Source: Hanleya hanleyi
Lineage: Eukaryota > Mollusca > Polyplacophora > Lepidopleurida > Hanleyidae
NCBI GenBank assembly: GCA_036873755.1
Contig: JAVTVY010025343.1
Location: forward strand, 1 to 64,000
Length of the DNA stretch: 64,000 nucleotides
Direction of reading: 5' to 3'
Shown piece by piece: positions 30,165 to 41,440 of the stretch; within the stretch, counting starts at the first letter, position 1; every line of letters starts with the position of its first letter. Under the pieces are notes generated by a model. It saw only the letters and a program-made list of their open reading frames with translations, did no database searches and was not told where the DNA came from. A program made the translations under genes and the position numbers.

Positions 30165-30853
30165 ACAAAGGATAACAGTGTGAAGCTGTTATCACGCCCC
30201 ACCCGAAATCTCTGACCAATCTTTCACAGATAAAAGTGCTGCAGGGGAAAAGGGATATCGATAAAGTAAACATACATGTTCAGGCGAAGAACCGGGAGCA
30301 GTCTTTGCTGGACTCCTGTGGAGCAACTACTGAAACATCAACAGAAATACATGAAGAGATAACGCAATCACTAGCATGTACCAAGAGATCAAGCAAGTTG
30401 GTAAAATTTGGTAGCCTATGAAAAAGAAGAGATAATTTCAATCAATGAAAAACATTAGGAACAAGAACAAAGCAACAGTATCACATCAATGAAATCGTAT
30501 TTTACAAAATGAGTAGACATGTAAAGCAGGCACTACTGTCCTTCCATATCTACAATATGTAGCCATAGACATTCAATCTATATAACATATGCAGTGTGTA
30601 ACATGAATTGGAGGTGTACAGTAAGGTAAGGGCCACGAGATCAGGCAATGCTGACATCTCTTCTGTATCCATTACCCTTTTTGAAACCACAATCAGGCAA
30701 ACCTGATTACGATACACAGGTTAGCAAGAGCAGGCAATGCTGGACTCTTGCAAGAAGAATATCAAATGTGTGGGGAAAGACACATGAATATCTAGGTGAG
30801 AGGTTATAATTTCTGTAAAAAAAACTGGACACTTATTTGAGTCAGATAAATTC

Positions 30854-31807
30854 TTAGAATATATGAATTCTGATATAATGTCTCAAAGCATCAGACTTCC
30901 AACGCCCCAATTTTCTTACAACTGCTTCAGGGACCCCCTGTGACACAGCTGTCGTTGCTGCCCCAATCCTGAAGCTGTGACTTTTGTATAAGTGAGGATC
31001 TAATCCAACAAATTTTAGGACAGATTTGAGGACTTTTGTAAAGTATGCATAGGAGACCGGTGTATGATCACTGAACTGAAAAAGAGAACCAGAGGCATGT
31101 CGAGAGAAATTCAAATAATGCTGAAGAGCCCTCACTGGACATAATGTTGGGTCCTGATACAGTGGAATACTTATGGTCACAGGGTGCATGTCACTGTGTT
31201 TGAAATGTTTCAGAATAAGCGTTAGGCCGATAACATGAGTGGAACTGACCTGAAAGTCAAGGTCTTTAACCTGTAGGACATGTTCGATTTTGTTAGTTTG
31301 AGATACCGTGAATTCCCCAACGCGGAGGAAAGCATGAAAGGCAATCAAAAACATGGCTTTGAACATGGATTTCTGAAAATATGCAGGCAATACCTTATCC
31401 ACTGAACTCACCAGTTTTTTAAGAATTGGCAAAGTAATGGGCATCCGTATATCCTGTGTGGATTTAAGATTTTGTACACCCTTCAGAACTTTACAAAGGA
31501 GAAAGTTATTGGTGACATCCCCTAAACCCTCTAGTTTGTGGACAAAATTAATGGCAGATATGTAAGAGTGAATGGTGGAAGAACTGAGATTCTGAGTGAA
31601 AAGGAAAGCAACGTAATTTGCCAGCACTATCGGAGTGGCTGGGAAAACTTGAAGACCTGGGTAATTCTTGTTGTGGAAGGATAAAAAATGGATAAGCATG
31701 CGGCGGTAGGAGAGGACTGTGCTGTTAGAAATCGAAGAACGAAGCAAATGTGTTACTATAGGTTGTAAATCTGTGCAGGAATTTCCACTGGGTTGTTGGA
31801 CAGCCAA
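30854..31807 (-). CDS. Tyrosine recombinase of the Ngaro element
   Basis: About 300 residues, open to the stop at 30854. The N-terminal SAM-like part (SYRRMLIHFLSFHN, ATPIVLANYVAFL) precedes the catalytic domain. The catalytic residues are visible: R in FLRVGEFT, HSFR in KSHSFRIGAATTA, and the final Y in GRWKSDALRHYIR. The enzyme would integrate circular element DNA by site-specific recombination, which explains the lack of LTRs and of a DDE integrase. The frame overlaps the end of RNase H; the true start codon is unclear because the 5' part has no early ATG. Confidence 0.88.
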   Translation of the reverse strand: MAVQQPSGNSCTDLQPIVTHLLRSSISNSTVLSYRRMLIHFLSFHNKNYPGLQVFPATPIVLANYVAFLFTQNLSSSTIHSYISAINFVHKLEGLGDVTNNFLLCKVLKGVQNLKSTQDIRMPITLPILKKLVSSVDKVLPAYFQKSMFKAMFLIAFHAFLRVGEFTVSQTNKIEHVLQVKDLDFQVSSTHVIGLTLILKHFKHSDMHPVTISIPLYQDPTLCPVRALQHYLNFSRHASGSLFQFSDHTPVSYAYFTKVLKSVLKFVGLDPHLYKSHSFRIGAATTAVSQGVPEAVVRKLGRWKSDALRHYIRIHIF

Positions 31808-33370
31808 GGTGCTAGAGATTTCGCCTCCTGGAAACGGAAACGAGACAGGTGATCGGCTAAGATATTATGCCTACCCGAAATATGCTTTGAACGAAAATAC
31901 ACGTTATGGCGCAGAGAGGCTAATACTAGTCGTCTAACAAGTTTCATTATAACTTTTGACTTGGATGATGTTTGATTAATAATATCCACCAAGGCCGCAT
32001 TATCAGTCATGAAAATGATCTTGTGGTTAGCCAGTTTTTCACCCCAAATCTCTAAAGCTAAGACAATGGGGAAAAGCTCTTTGGCTGTTATATGCAAATC
32101 CTTAGTATCAGATTTCCAATCACCAGCAAACCATGAACTACCAAGGATGGCGGCAAAACCTCCATGCACGGATGCTGCATCAGTATAGAGGCGGATTGTG
32201 TCCGAAGAAAGCCAGTCCGAAAACAGAAAACATAGTTTTCCATTAAACTCAGATAAAAATTGTAGCCATGCCTCCATATCTGCACGCGCCTCAGCATTGA
32301 GGCGGACATGGTAGTGAGGTTTTGCCACTCCAATGGTCAAATCTTGGAGACGCCGCAAAAATGCCCTCCCAGGTACAACTACTGAGCAACAGAAATTTAG
32401 GTAACCCAACATAGATTGGAGCTCTACAAGCGTGATTTTCTGTTTGTGACGATATTTGTTTAACATCTCACGAGCCTTAGCTAGCTTATCTTGGGGCAAA
32501 CGTGCCATCATTCTGTCCGAGTCTAGTTCTATGCCATATATTGGAATAACTGTCTGAGATCTTACAGTTTTTGAATGTTTGATTGGAATTCCTAGGTATT
32601 GACAAAGGGATATAAAATTGTCAAGATCCTGGCTGCACTTGTTGGAGTTAGCAGGGGCTACAAAGAAAAAATCGTCAATCAGGTGGGACATACCAGACAC
32701 TTTGAAATGATGAGACATAATCCACTGAAGACAGCAGCTTAGGGACTCAAAAATTTTGCAGGAAGATGCTGCTCCCATGGGAAGGCAACGGTCGTAATAA
32801 AAGTGATCATCCCATGTGAAACCCAAGAATTTTGTTCCTCAGGACGAATGGGTATCAAACGAAAAGCATCCTCAATGTCAGCTTTAGACATAAGGCAATG
32901 ACGACCATGTTTTTGAACTAGAGTGATGGCATGTTCAATGGTATCGTAACTGACTTTGGTAAGGTGTTTTGGTATAGACGAGTTAATTGACGAAATGTCA
33001 TCTGGATAGGACAGGTCATGTATTAGGCGATATTTACCTACTTCCTTTTTGGGAACTATACCTAAAGGTGAACAAATCAGGTCTGAAAAGGGAGGAGAAG
33101 AGAACGGGCCAGATATGCGTCCAAGCTTCAATTCAACACGTAATTTTTCTGAGACTAATTTTGGATGTTGGTAGATGGATGAATGGTTTCTTGGGACAGT
33201 GGACCTGTGATTATTTGTCACGCCCAGGCTAAATCCAAAAGTGAAGCCATCAATAAGGAATCTTGATAATGTAGGGTCATAATATTGAATGAGTGGGGAG
33301 AATCGATGGACACGGAAAGGTGTCGGCAGTGCCTGAGCACTACACCTTTGACTTGCACTGGCCAGAGCTA
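31756..33370 (-). pseudogene. Reverse transcriptase-RNase H of the Ngaro element, frameshifted
   Basis: The first frame holds the RT fingers and motif A (SPLGIVPKKEVGKYRLIHDL, KADIEDAFRLIPI). The second frame, starting near 32826, holds motif B (LPMGAASSCKIFE), motif C (HLIDDFFFVA), and RNase H with TDAAS, a KELFPI glutamate, MTDN and ADHLSR. A one-base indel near 32826 separates them. The N-terminal boundary is approximate because the frame overlaps the gag ORF. The DIRS/Ngaro type of RT is clear from the LPMG and IDDF motifs. Confidence 0.85.
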
Positions 33371-34383
33371 TGTTTCCCCCCACATTTTGAGCATTCGTGT
33401 TTGAATGGGCAGTTAGATTGGGTGCATTTCCCAAATTTGCAGAAACCCCAACAGTAACCCGGTGGGAAAGGGGGGGCTTTCCGGTTGGAACGAAAAGGCA
33501 ACTGGGCCATGGACTGGGTGGTTGAAGGGTTAGAGGACCGAAAGGAAGAATTGGACATGTAGGGATTACTTTTGAGAGAGGACAGTCTCCACAGTTCATC
33601 ATGTACCTTTCCCCACTCCAATGGCTCCAGGGCTCGCAGTTTTCTGAAGTTCTCATCATAGAATTTGGCAGAAGTAAACCCGAACTGCTCATTCAAGAGC
33701 CGCATACTGTTGCCATACTTGATGAGACCAGCAATATGCTCCGGGAATTTTGAGCAATAAATAGTCATGAAAATATCATATGCATGTAACCACATAGACA
33801 TATGACTGATGAAGTATTTCTTGTTTTGGGAAGTTACACTCACCCGAGAGCCACTGGCGGTCAGTTTTATGAAAGTATCATCATCGCGGGGGTTAATCAG
33901 CGTTCCAAAATCAACATACTCATTAGAAAATATTTTTGCCCGATTCTTTTCACCCACATTGAACCCTAAAGGCAAGCTAGAAGATATCAAATTGAGTTTG
34001 AACCTGTCCTCGTCATTCTCATTGTCTCCAAAGTCCAGAGAGGTGGTCTTACCCAGTATCTGGCTGGCCAGTCCTTGACCCACAGAAGCAGACACAGATG
34101 GCCCCTCGGTAGCTGCAGCATCAGCTCCCTCGACATGGTCCAGTATTGGAGATGAAGATGGTATACCCTCACCAGCATGGTTGACATGTGTCTCTGTGGG
34201 GTTGGCCTCCTTCCTGGCATCCAGGATTTTCATTACCTCCAAGGCCACCTCCGATGCAGATGGACATCTATGAGGACCATCCGTGACATTTTGACCTCTT
34301 GCCGTTTTGGCAGGGACACTAGGTAATGAAGAGACCCTCAGGCGTGGTGGGACAGATCGCTTACGAGATGGTCTTGGCATCAT
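33340..34383 (-). CDS. Gag-like protein of the Ngaro element
   Basis: 347 residues from ATG 34383 (MMPRPSRKRS). A disordered basic/acidic N-terminal third is followed by a helical region (about 150-270, with WLHAYDIFMTIYCSKFPEH). The cysteine-rich end CWGFCKFGKCTQSNC..HECSKCGGKHSSGQC resembles CCCH/CCHC zinc knuckles and would bind RNA. Its 3' end overlaps the RT frame, suggesting frameshift or reinitiation. Confidence 0.75.
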   Translation of the reverse strand: MMPRPSRKRSVPPRLRVSSLPSVPAKTARGQNVTDGPHRCPSASEVALEVMKILDARKEANPTETHVNHAGEGIPSSSPILDHVEGADAAATEGPSVSASVGQGLASQILGKTTSLDFGDNENDEDRFKLNLISSSLPLGFNVGEKNRAKIFSNEYVDFGTLINPRDDDTFIKLTASGSRVSVTSQNKKYFISHMSMWLHAYDIFMTIYCSKFPEHIAGLIKYGNSMRLLNEQFGFTSAKFYDENFRKLRALEPLEWGKVHDELWRLSSLKSNPYMSNSSFRSSNPSTTQSMAQLPFRSNRKAPPFPPGYCWGFCKFGKCTQSNCPFKHECSKCGGKHSSGQCKSKV

Positions 34384-34439
34384 GTGCAGCTGGAATAACA
34401 AAATTGCAAACAGAGGAGAACAAAATATGTATTTTACCT

Positions 34440-34990
34440 GTATACGTAATTGTTAAAAACATGGCAAAGTTTGATATGTGGCATTCTCAAAAAACAACAT
34501 ATGGCACACTCTCCATATGTGGATTGTTAATGACATGTGGCACACTTCCACATGTAAATAAATGCAACATATGGCCCACTCTCCATATGTGCATCAACAA
34601 AAACATATGGCACACTGTCCATATGTAAATACAATCACATCATATGGCACACTCTCCATATGTGGATTGTTAAAAAATATGTGGCACACTTCCACATGTA
34701 AATCAATGCAACATATGGCACACTCTCCATATGAGCATCAACAAAAACATATGGCACACTGTCCATATGTAAATACAATCACATATGGTACACCCCCATA
34801 TGGAGATTGTAAAAAAATATGTGGCACACTTCCACATGTAATTCAATGCAACATATAGCACACTCTCCATATGTGCATCAATAAAAACATATGGCACACT
34901 GTCCATATGTGCATCATAAAAACATACAACACATTCCCATATGTCAATTAATATATGACAATTTTTCACATGTAATACAGTCAAGAGATG
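34440..34990. repeat. Array of short CATATGG hairpins
   Basis: At least ten copies of inverted pairs of the type ACATATGG-CACACTGT-CCATATGT or ACATGTGG-CACACTT-CCACATGT, separated by 25-35 bases of AT-rich sequence. They lie in the spacer between the SGNH and gag ORFs of the Ngaro element. Confidence 0.8.
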
Positions 34991-35144
34991 ACGCACTTGC
35001 CATACCGGTATGTAATAAGGAAAACATATATGGTGGACTTCCACAGTGAGTGAATTATAATCAGTTAAGGCACTTAAAATGTATGGCACTCCAACATAGG
35101 ACTAAATGAAAACTAAATGTCATGTACGGGGCCGTAACTCATGA

Positions 35145-35678
35145 TTAGAATACACCCTTTCTCTTGAAATGTCCAATGGCAACTTTGACACTTTTTGCAT
35201 ATTTTTGCATTCCTACATGATTAAGATGGACCCCGTCTGAGACAAGCAGGGACTCTGTATCTTTCCAAAAACCCCTATGATGCCATAAAGCTAGTTGAGT
35301 CGAGCCCGCTTGACGTATCATGTGTTCCAGCTCTCGATTAACAACAACGACGTTGTTGTTGTAATTGGAAGGCAGGTTCTCGGAGAAACGCGGTAATAAT
35401 TGACCAATAATCACAAATGACACGTCGTGAGCATATATTAGAAAATGGGCGAATGAGAATAGGTCGGTTGCAAGATTTTGTGGATTACATAATGGGTGCG
35501 TGAGATCATTGCCACCTAGTTGAAGGAAAACAGCCCCTGGGTTGTATGAAGAAAGTACGGCGAGTTTGCTCTGAATTGTCCGCCTGCCGGGACGAAGCGT
35601 CGCCCCAGGCAGGCCGTAAAACTCCAGTACCAATAACGGTGAATAAATTTTGCGTCTTCTCAGTATGGCATCCAGCAT
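35145..35678 (-). CDS. SGNH-hydrolase-like ORF of the Ngaro element
   Basis: About 177 residues. Visible blocks: FLQLGGNDL (block III GxND) and SDGVHLNHVGMQKYA (block V DxxH), typical of SGNH/GDSL esterases. Block I (GDS) is not visible: upstream of LEFYGLPG the frame runs into repeat A1, so the start is probably truncated or rearranged. SGNH ORFs are known passengers of Ngaro elements and some LINEs; their role is not settled. Confidence 0.72.
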   Translation of the reverse strand: MLDAILRRRKIYSPLLVLEFYGLPGATLRPGRRTIQSKLAVLSSYNPGAVFLQLGGNDLTHPLCNPQNLATDLFSFAHFLIYAHDVSFVIIGQLLPRFSENLPSNYNNNVVVVNRELEHMIRQAGSTQLALWHHRGFWKDTESLLVSDGVHLNHVGMQKYAKSVKVAIGHFKRKGVF

Positions 35679-35822
35679 CTAAAAGGCTGAACGAATGCTG
35701 ATGCAATCGATTGTTGCTATGGGTACCTCGTGCAAGGGTGTCTAGGTGCAGCAGAACAAGGTTAGGGGCAGATAACTCTAAGTGTACATACACAAATATC
35801 ATTATCTGGCAATAATTTTTAT

Positions 35823-37520
35823 ATATTTTTCAAAAGAGTGGTTCTGCCGAGCACCTTGATTCCACTTGGTTACGGACTAGGACGTGTGCGCTCGGCTTCA
35901 GGCATCGAGGTATGGTTTTGATTCTCTAGCGATAAGATTGTTGAAACGGGGACACGCTTTGCGAGACGGTAGACTTTTTGGAAGAATCCGCTAAGGTGGA
36001 GAATTGGTAAGCTTCTTACAACACTATTTTTATTTGCGAGTGTTCGTACGAAGGGTTTACGAACGATAGATGGCTTTGTGAAATGATCCCCTGGATTGTA
36101 AAATCTAACCATATGAAGGAAGTATTTCGGTAAACTACTTTGCTAATTCTGGGATGGATGGTTGTCTACTGAATGTCTTATCAGGTATCTGAATCCTTTT
36201 TCTGCTTTTAGACCGACGGTATCATGTCATTTATCATCATGTCATTTATCATCATGTCATTTATCATCATCAAATGTTGGTATCAAGCTGAATGTAGATG
36301 CAAACCTACAATTCCATGCCTTGACACTCTCACAAAATATCACGGTATCGGTAAGTAATGTGATCACTGTGTTCATTTCTTCGACACATGTAGATGAATG
36401 CAGTTATAATAGCACGATAAGAACTGTGACTAAATCAATGTCAGATTATAGCAACGGTACATAATGTCAACTACATTCCAACAGGCTTTGTCATCCTGGG
36501 TAAATAATGTAAAGCAATTCCGTTAGGTTTGTAACGTAAATTAAGGGAAAATGCTGTCAACTATGTCATCATTATTATTAATCTACCTTATCAGACACAA
36601 TCAGATAGGCGTATAAGCGTTACCTCCATCACACTCTATCTTGAATAGACCTCTCTAATGTAGAGATCTTCATCGACTTGGTCCTGGCAAAATGAATACT
36701 GTATGATCTCTTATCAACCTACCCGATGCGCTGTCATCCTTTTCACATCGGCTGGGCTGTGTGTGGTTAATAAATCACATTTCGATTATCGAACCTGAAA
36801 CATTGAATAGAGGATCACAGAAGAGACGGTGAAACATTTATTCCGTGTAAACATAACTAAACAGGACCACCTTCTGTTGCAGAACTACGGCTTCGATTTT
36901 CGATAGCATTTACTATACAACAATCTTGTTCGACGTTTGGAGCTGTCATCAAACCAAAGAAAAATTGTTTGCGGTTAGTTCCGATTATATTCAAAAGTGG
37001 GATTTCATTTGCATATCTTAAAGGCATACTGGACCAGGAACTGTATTTGCCCACAGTGTGTGTAGCCGAAGATTTTTACGGCTAACTGGCCAATGGGGGT
37101 ACTTCTTAGTCTTGTATCTTCAATATCCATCTTATATATCGCTATATAAATGTAGCAGACGTGATACAGGAAATAGATAAGACTGGGATTAGCATCTACA
37201 TCGGACATTATCAGGCCAATAGTATACTGTTGGTATGAAACAAATTATGGTTGTTGATGGAGAGATACACCCAGTGGATAGAATAGCAAGCGTCAGATCC
37301 CACATCCAATAGTCAGCTGTCGTCCATACAAGAATTTCCGAGTCAATAACAGAAACACCAACTTCGTTTGACATTCAGCAGCACTTCCAAATGTATAGGA
37401 AATAAAAATAATAAAACACAAGATGGTTTTCTTCAAGAGAGAAGCAATCAAGAATGATGTCAACACACAGCCGTAAATCTAACCTGACCGGAGACTATCG
37501 TAATACTATGAAAATATTGA
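35823..37520. other. Non-coding stretch, no gene seen
   Basis: Three near-perfect copies of a 16-base unit (ATGTCATTTATCATC-) lie at about 36223-36270. Otherwise no gene, RNA or recognisable mobile element. Confidence 0.5.
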
Positions 37521-37602
37521 CTTGTTTTGAGGGGAATATGCAGTTTTGTTGCGCCGAGGATTGCCGAGGGGCAACAAAACCGCATATTCCACTCACAACA
37601 AG
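37521..37602. repeat. Long hairpin
   Basis: Inverted arms CTTGTTTTGAGGGGAATATG.. and ..CATATTCCACTCACAACAAG pair over about 32 bases around an 18-base loop. Possibly a solo foldback element. Confidence 0.65.
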
Positions 37603-38029
37603 ACAATAATTTCATTATTATATTTATCAACTTACCTCTGGGCTAATCTATTATCCCTTGAGTAAAATATTGTTTTATGTTGCAAGAACACAATCCTTCC
37701 GAGTTGGTTGTTTTTAGCGGGCAATCGCCTGCAACATACTTTATCGCGCACGAGATTTCACCGATTCGGAGCTGCCTCACTACTACCGTGTAAATCTCGC
37801 AATACACGTATAGTTGTTCGATGACGTTGTTAGTTACTCCAATAACGTGCTTGGGTCAGATTCTACTTACAATTATAGATGGGAAAATATTTATTTCTGC
37901 TGTATTCTGCCGCTAAACTCAGCTCCACGAGCTACTCCGTGATCGACTAGACTAGGCTCTATCACTCTTGTACAGTCCTTTCACAGGTAAGGTTGTAGAT
38001 GAAATGCAAAGACACAGCATGGAGGATCA

Positions 38030-38074
<45 letters not shown>

Positions 38075-38145
38075 CACTTATCGTTTAACGTGATCACGGG
38101 TATAATTATTTATGTACGTTTCATAGGATTAGTCCTCTGCATTAC
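37603..38145. other. Non-coding stretch with GA microsatellite
   Basis: (GT)n/(GA)n simple repeat at about 38030-38072. No gene. Confidence 0.55.
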
Positions 38146-38170
38146 AAGCGTCTGGTCCGTCATTCATAAT

Positions 38171-38365
38171 TCAGCCGTCGTCCATTAGAGAATATCCGCG
38201 TCCATAATCCAAAGACCTCTTCCATATTCCATATAACAGTATTAGTACCAAATTCAAAAAGACAATCATAGTATACATAAACATAGGCTTGTTTCCTGGA
38301 AGAGAGAAGCGGTCAACAGTTTTCAATGATGCCGGCAAGATATCATGATGTTCCAAAAATATCAA
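38171..38365 (-). CDS. Small one-TM ORF in the pLTR
   Basis: Frame of at least 64 residues starting MIFLEHHDILPASLKTVDRF with one hydrophobic span (FMYTMIVFLNLVLILLYG) and a polar tail (RSLDYGRGYSLMDDG). Its sister copy at 40178-40483 differs by only a few residues. Whether it is translated is unknown. Confidence 0.4.
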   Translation of the reverse strand: MIFLEHHDILPASLKTVDRFSLPGNKPMFMYTMIVFLNLVLILLYGIWKRSLDYGRGYSLMDDG

Positions 38366-38548
38366 ATCTGTATTGCTGATCAGTATTCGTAATCCATAAT
38401 ATTCGTTGTAAAGTCGTCATCTAAAGAATGATGTATCTCAGTCACGCTTTGATTGTGACTGTTCATATGAATACCATGAGGATCTTGAAGTACGGATCAT
38501 ACGGCCCCTAGCCCCGGGTTAAGCGGAATTAGACACAAGTTACGAAAC

Positions 38549-40200
38549 TTAACGCCATAGATCTTGCACGCTACGCTCGTATTTTGCTATCAGCATCCGA
38601 TATGTATCGCCAAATTTGAGAAACTTTGAGTGGAGGCGCTTGGTGGTGTAGCCCTGTTTTATAAGTTTCTGCAACAATGTTTTGTGACGTTGATTAAAAT
38701 CGTCACATTTAACACAGAATCTAGCAAATGCTACTAGGCGTGATATGTATACGCCATATGCAGGTCCCACTGGAATATTACGATCCAGAAAGGGATAGTT
38801 TACGATGTCGAAATTGTAATCATCTCTTTTGTCATACAGTCGACGAGAGAGAAGGTCCGCTTCATTTTTATAGAGATATAGGTCTAAATATGATGTGCCT
38901 GTAGGGTTATCTGTAGTTTCCTTCAAATCCAGTGAAGGCGGATATATATCCTTCACTGCGTCATTTATATAGCGATTATCCACAGTGAGAAGATCGTCTA
39001 TATAGCGTTTGGTGAATGAGAAGGAACGGGCTTTGAATGGATCGGTTTTTGAAAGCGCCTGCATATAGTCATATTCATAAGAGAACAGATATAGGTCAGC
39101 CAATAGGGGTGCACAATTATTACCCATTGGAATACCTATATGCTGTTGATATATTGTGTTGCCAAATTGCACATAGATATTTTTAATGAGAAATTCAAGC
39201 AACTCTATAAACAAAGAAACATCCCATGAATGATATCTCTTGTATGTAGTAGAGCTAAAGAATGCCTTATGGCTTCCGACATTAATATATTTACGATCAG
39301 TTTTCTTGAACACAGATACTATTAATGAACTTAGACGGTCAATAAGGTCCTGATGAGGGATTGTGGTATAGAGATTCGAGAAATCCCATGTGGATACATG
39401 TCTATACGGTATGTGACCTTTAGCATCAAGTTCTTCCGTAAGACATTTGGAGTTTTTCAATATCCACATACATTCAACGGCAGAGTTTTTAGAAATAGTG
39501 GCGCAATACCTTTCCCAAAATGCTTTTACCTCTTGAAGGGCCCTCGTCAACAGGATTGAAAGAAGCTTGGTGGTGCAGCTTCTAGAACGAGCTATGAATC
39601 TAGCTTTGTATGGTGATTTATGCATTTTGGGAGTCCAGTATACTTTTGGTATATCGTTATGTTTGGTTGGAAGACAAATACCTCTTTCCTTGAGAAACGT
39701 TTTGTGATTGTTAAATAAATCTTCCAGAGTTAATGCAGCTTGAGAGCAAGTAGATGTATTTGATGACGATATGTTTAGACTCAATTCTTCAACCAGCACC
39801 TGTTAATAGTAATATTTGCATATGAATATTATATTATTTGGAGCTTTGTCTGCTGGGACTATGACGAATTTACTCTGGAGATTTGCTAGAACGTCTTGCG
39901 AATTGGGGCTTCTCAGTACTCGTTTTGCTTGGGGAAGGGTACTTCTGTTAATATGGCGAATTGTTTCAACGACCTTGCTCTTGGTGAGGTCCAGCCAATC
40001 ATCGAGTACTGTAGGTTCAACTTTTTCTCGCTTAGACCAATTAATAACGTACTGCTCCAAAGCAGACAGGACTATCTTCTGGTCGGCCTTCAGATTTATA
40101 TTTTTCGGCTCTATATTTAGGTCTCTTCATCAGGAGTAATCTTAGGTCCTTATCACTCACCACATCAAGGTCACCAGTCACAACATGTTTGCATGGTGTA
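38549..40200 (-). pseudogene. Penelope-like reverse transcriptase, copy A
   Basis: The N-terminal part near 40.2-39.8 kb shows KHVVTGDLDVV, LRLLLMKRPKYR and FVIVPADKAPNNIIFICK, all typical of Penelope-like RTs. A frameshift near 40.1 kb and an in-frame TAA at about 39803 interrupt it. The rest (39799-38549) is open: motif A WDFSNLYTTIP, motif B GIPMGNNCAPLLADLYLF, motif C KRYIDDLLTV, and a C-terminal tail. No GIY-YIG endonuclease is seen. It would copy element RNA at the target site; this copy is dead. Confidence 0.85.
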
Positions 40201-40483
40201 TAGATAAAGTTCGACGATTCACAATCACAACTATCTTTAATATGATGTAAAATTGCAAATTACAAGCGTCTAGTCCGTCATTCACAATCCAGCCGTCGTC
40301 CATTAGAGAATATCCGCGTCCATAATCCAAAGACCTATTCCATTTTCCATATAACAGTATTAGCACCAAATTCAAAAAGACAATCATAGTATACATAAAC
40401 ATAGGCTTGTTTCCTGCAAGAGAGAAGCGGTCAACAGTTTTCAATGATGCCGGCAAGACATCATGATGTTCCAAAAATATCAA
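40178..40483 (-). CDS. Small one-TM ORF upstream of the RT
   Basis: 101 residues starting MIFLEHHDVLPASLKTVDRF, with the hydrophobic span FMYTMIVFLNLVLILLYG. It lies in the upstream pLTR, just before the RT ORF in transcription order, so it could be an upstream ORF or a separate small membrane protein. Sister copy at 38171-38365. Confidence 0.4.
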   Translation of the reverse strand: MIFLEHHDVLPASLKTVDRFSLAGNKPMFMYTMIVFLNLVLILLYGKWNRSLDYGRGYSLMDDGWIVNDGLDACNLQFYIILKIVVIVNRRTLSIHHANML

Positions 40484-40659
40484 ATCCGTATCGCTGATCA
40501 GTATTCTTAATCCATAATATTCGTTATAGAGTCGTCATCTAAAAAAGATGTATCTCAGTCACGCTTTGATTGTGACTGTTCATATGAGTACCATGAGGAT
40601 CTTGAAGTACATGGGTTCATACGGCCCCTAGCCCCGGGTTAAGCGGAATTAGACACAAG

Positions 40660-41440
40660 TTACGAAACGTAGCGCCATAGATCTTGCACGCTACGTTCGT
40701 ATTTTGCTATCAGCATGCGATATGTATCGCCAAATTTGAGAAACTTTGAGTGTAGGCGCTTGGTGGAATAGCCCTGTTTTATAAGTTTCTGCAACAATGT
40801 TTTGTGACGTTGATTAAAATCGTCACATTTAACACAGGATCTAGCAAATGCTACTAAGCGAGATATGTATACGCCATATGCAGGTCCCACTGGAATATTA
40901 CTGTCCAGAAAGGGATAGTTTACGATGTCGAAATTGTAATCATCTCTTTTGTCATAAAGTCGACGAGAGAGAATGCCCGCTTGATTTTTATAGAGATATA
41001 GATCTAAATATGATGTGCCTGTAGGGCTATCTGTAGTTTCCTTCAAATCCAGTGAAGGTGGATATATATCCTTCACTGCGTCATTTATATAGCGATTATC
41101 CACAGCGAGAAGATCGTCTATATAGCGTTTGGTGAATGAGAAGGAACGGGCTTTGAATGGATCGGTTTTTGAAAGCGCCTGCATATAGTCATATTCATAA
41201 GAGAATAGATACAGGTCAGCCAACAGGGGTGCACAATTAGTACCCATTGGAATACCTATATGCTGCTGATATATTGTGGTGCCAAATTTCACATAGATAT
41301 TTTTAATGAGAAATTCAAGCAACTCTATAAACAAAGAAACATCCCATGAATGATACCTCTTGTATGTAGTAGAGCTAAAGAATGCTTTATGGCTTCTGAC
41401 ATTAATATATATACGATCAGTATGGCGCTACGTTTCGTAA
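40660..41440 (-). pseudogene. Penelope-like RT, copy B, 5'-truncated
   Basis: Open from about 41334 to 40660 with GIPMGTNCAPLLADLYLF and RYIDDLLAV, the same family as copy A. It lacks motif A and everything upstream, ending at the junction with an inverted pLTR. Confidence 0.82.

Larger units (their letters stand above)
29411..35822 (-). mobile_element. Ngaro-type tyrosine-recombinase retrotransposon
   Basis: Read on the minus strand: repeat A1 (35822-35623), SGNH-hydrolase ORF, hairpin-rich spacer, gag-like ORF, RT/RNase H, tyrosine recombinase, repeat B1 (30164-29910), repeat A2 (29911-29712), repeat B2 (about 29664-29411). A1/A2 are ~198 bp and nearly identical; B1/B2 are ~255 bp. The A1-ORFs-B1-A2-B2 split direct repeat is diagnostic of Ngaro/PAT-like elements and replaces LTRs. 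The RT has a frameshift and the SGNH ORF looks 5'-damaged, so this copy is probably non-autonomous. Confidence 0.88.
38146..40690 (-). mobile_element. Penelope-like element copy A with flanking pLTRs
   Basis: Two direct repeats (about 38146-38570 and 40260-40690) starting ACAAGCGTCT(G/A)GTCCGTC flank an RT ORF on the minus strand. This head-to-tail pLTR arrangement is typical of Penelope-like elements. pLTR relics of the same family occur elsewhere in the window (3965, 41422, 50830). Confidence 0.8.

Noticed and set aside
35870..36112. 80-residue minus-strand frame right of the Ngaro element
   Set aside because: No recognisable family, and it lies outside the element boundary set by repeat A1.
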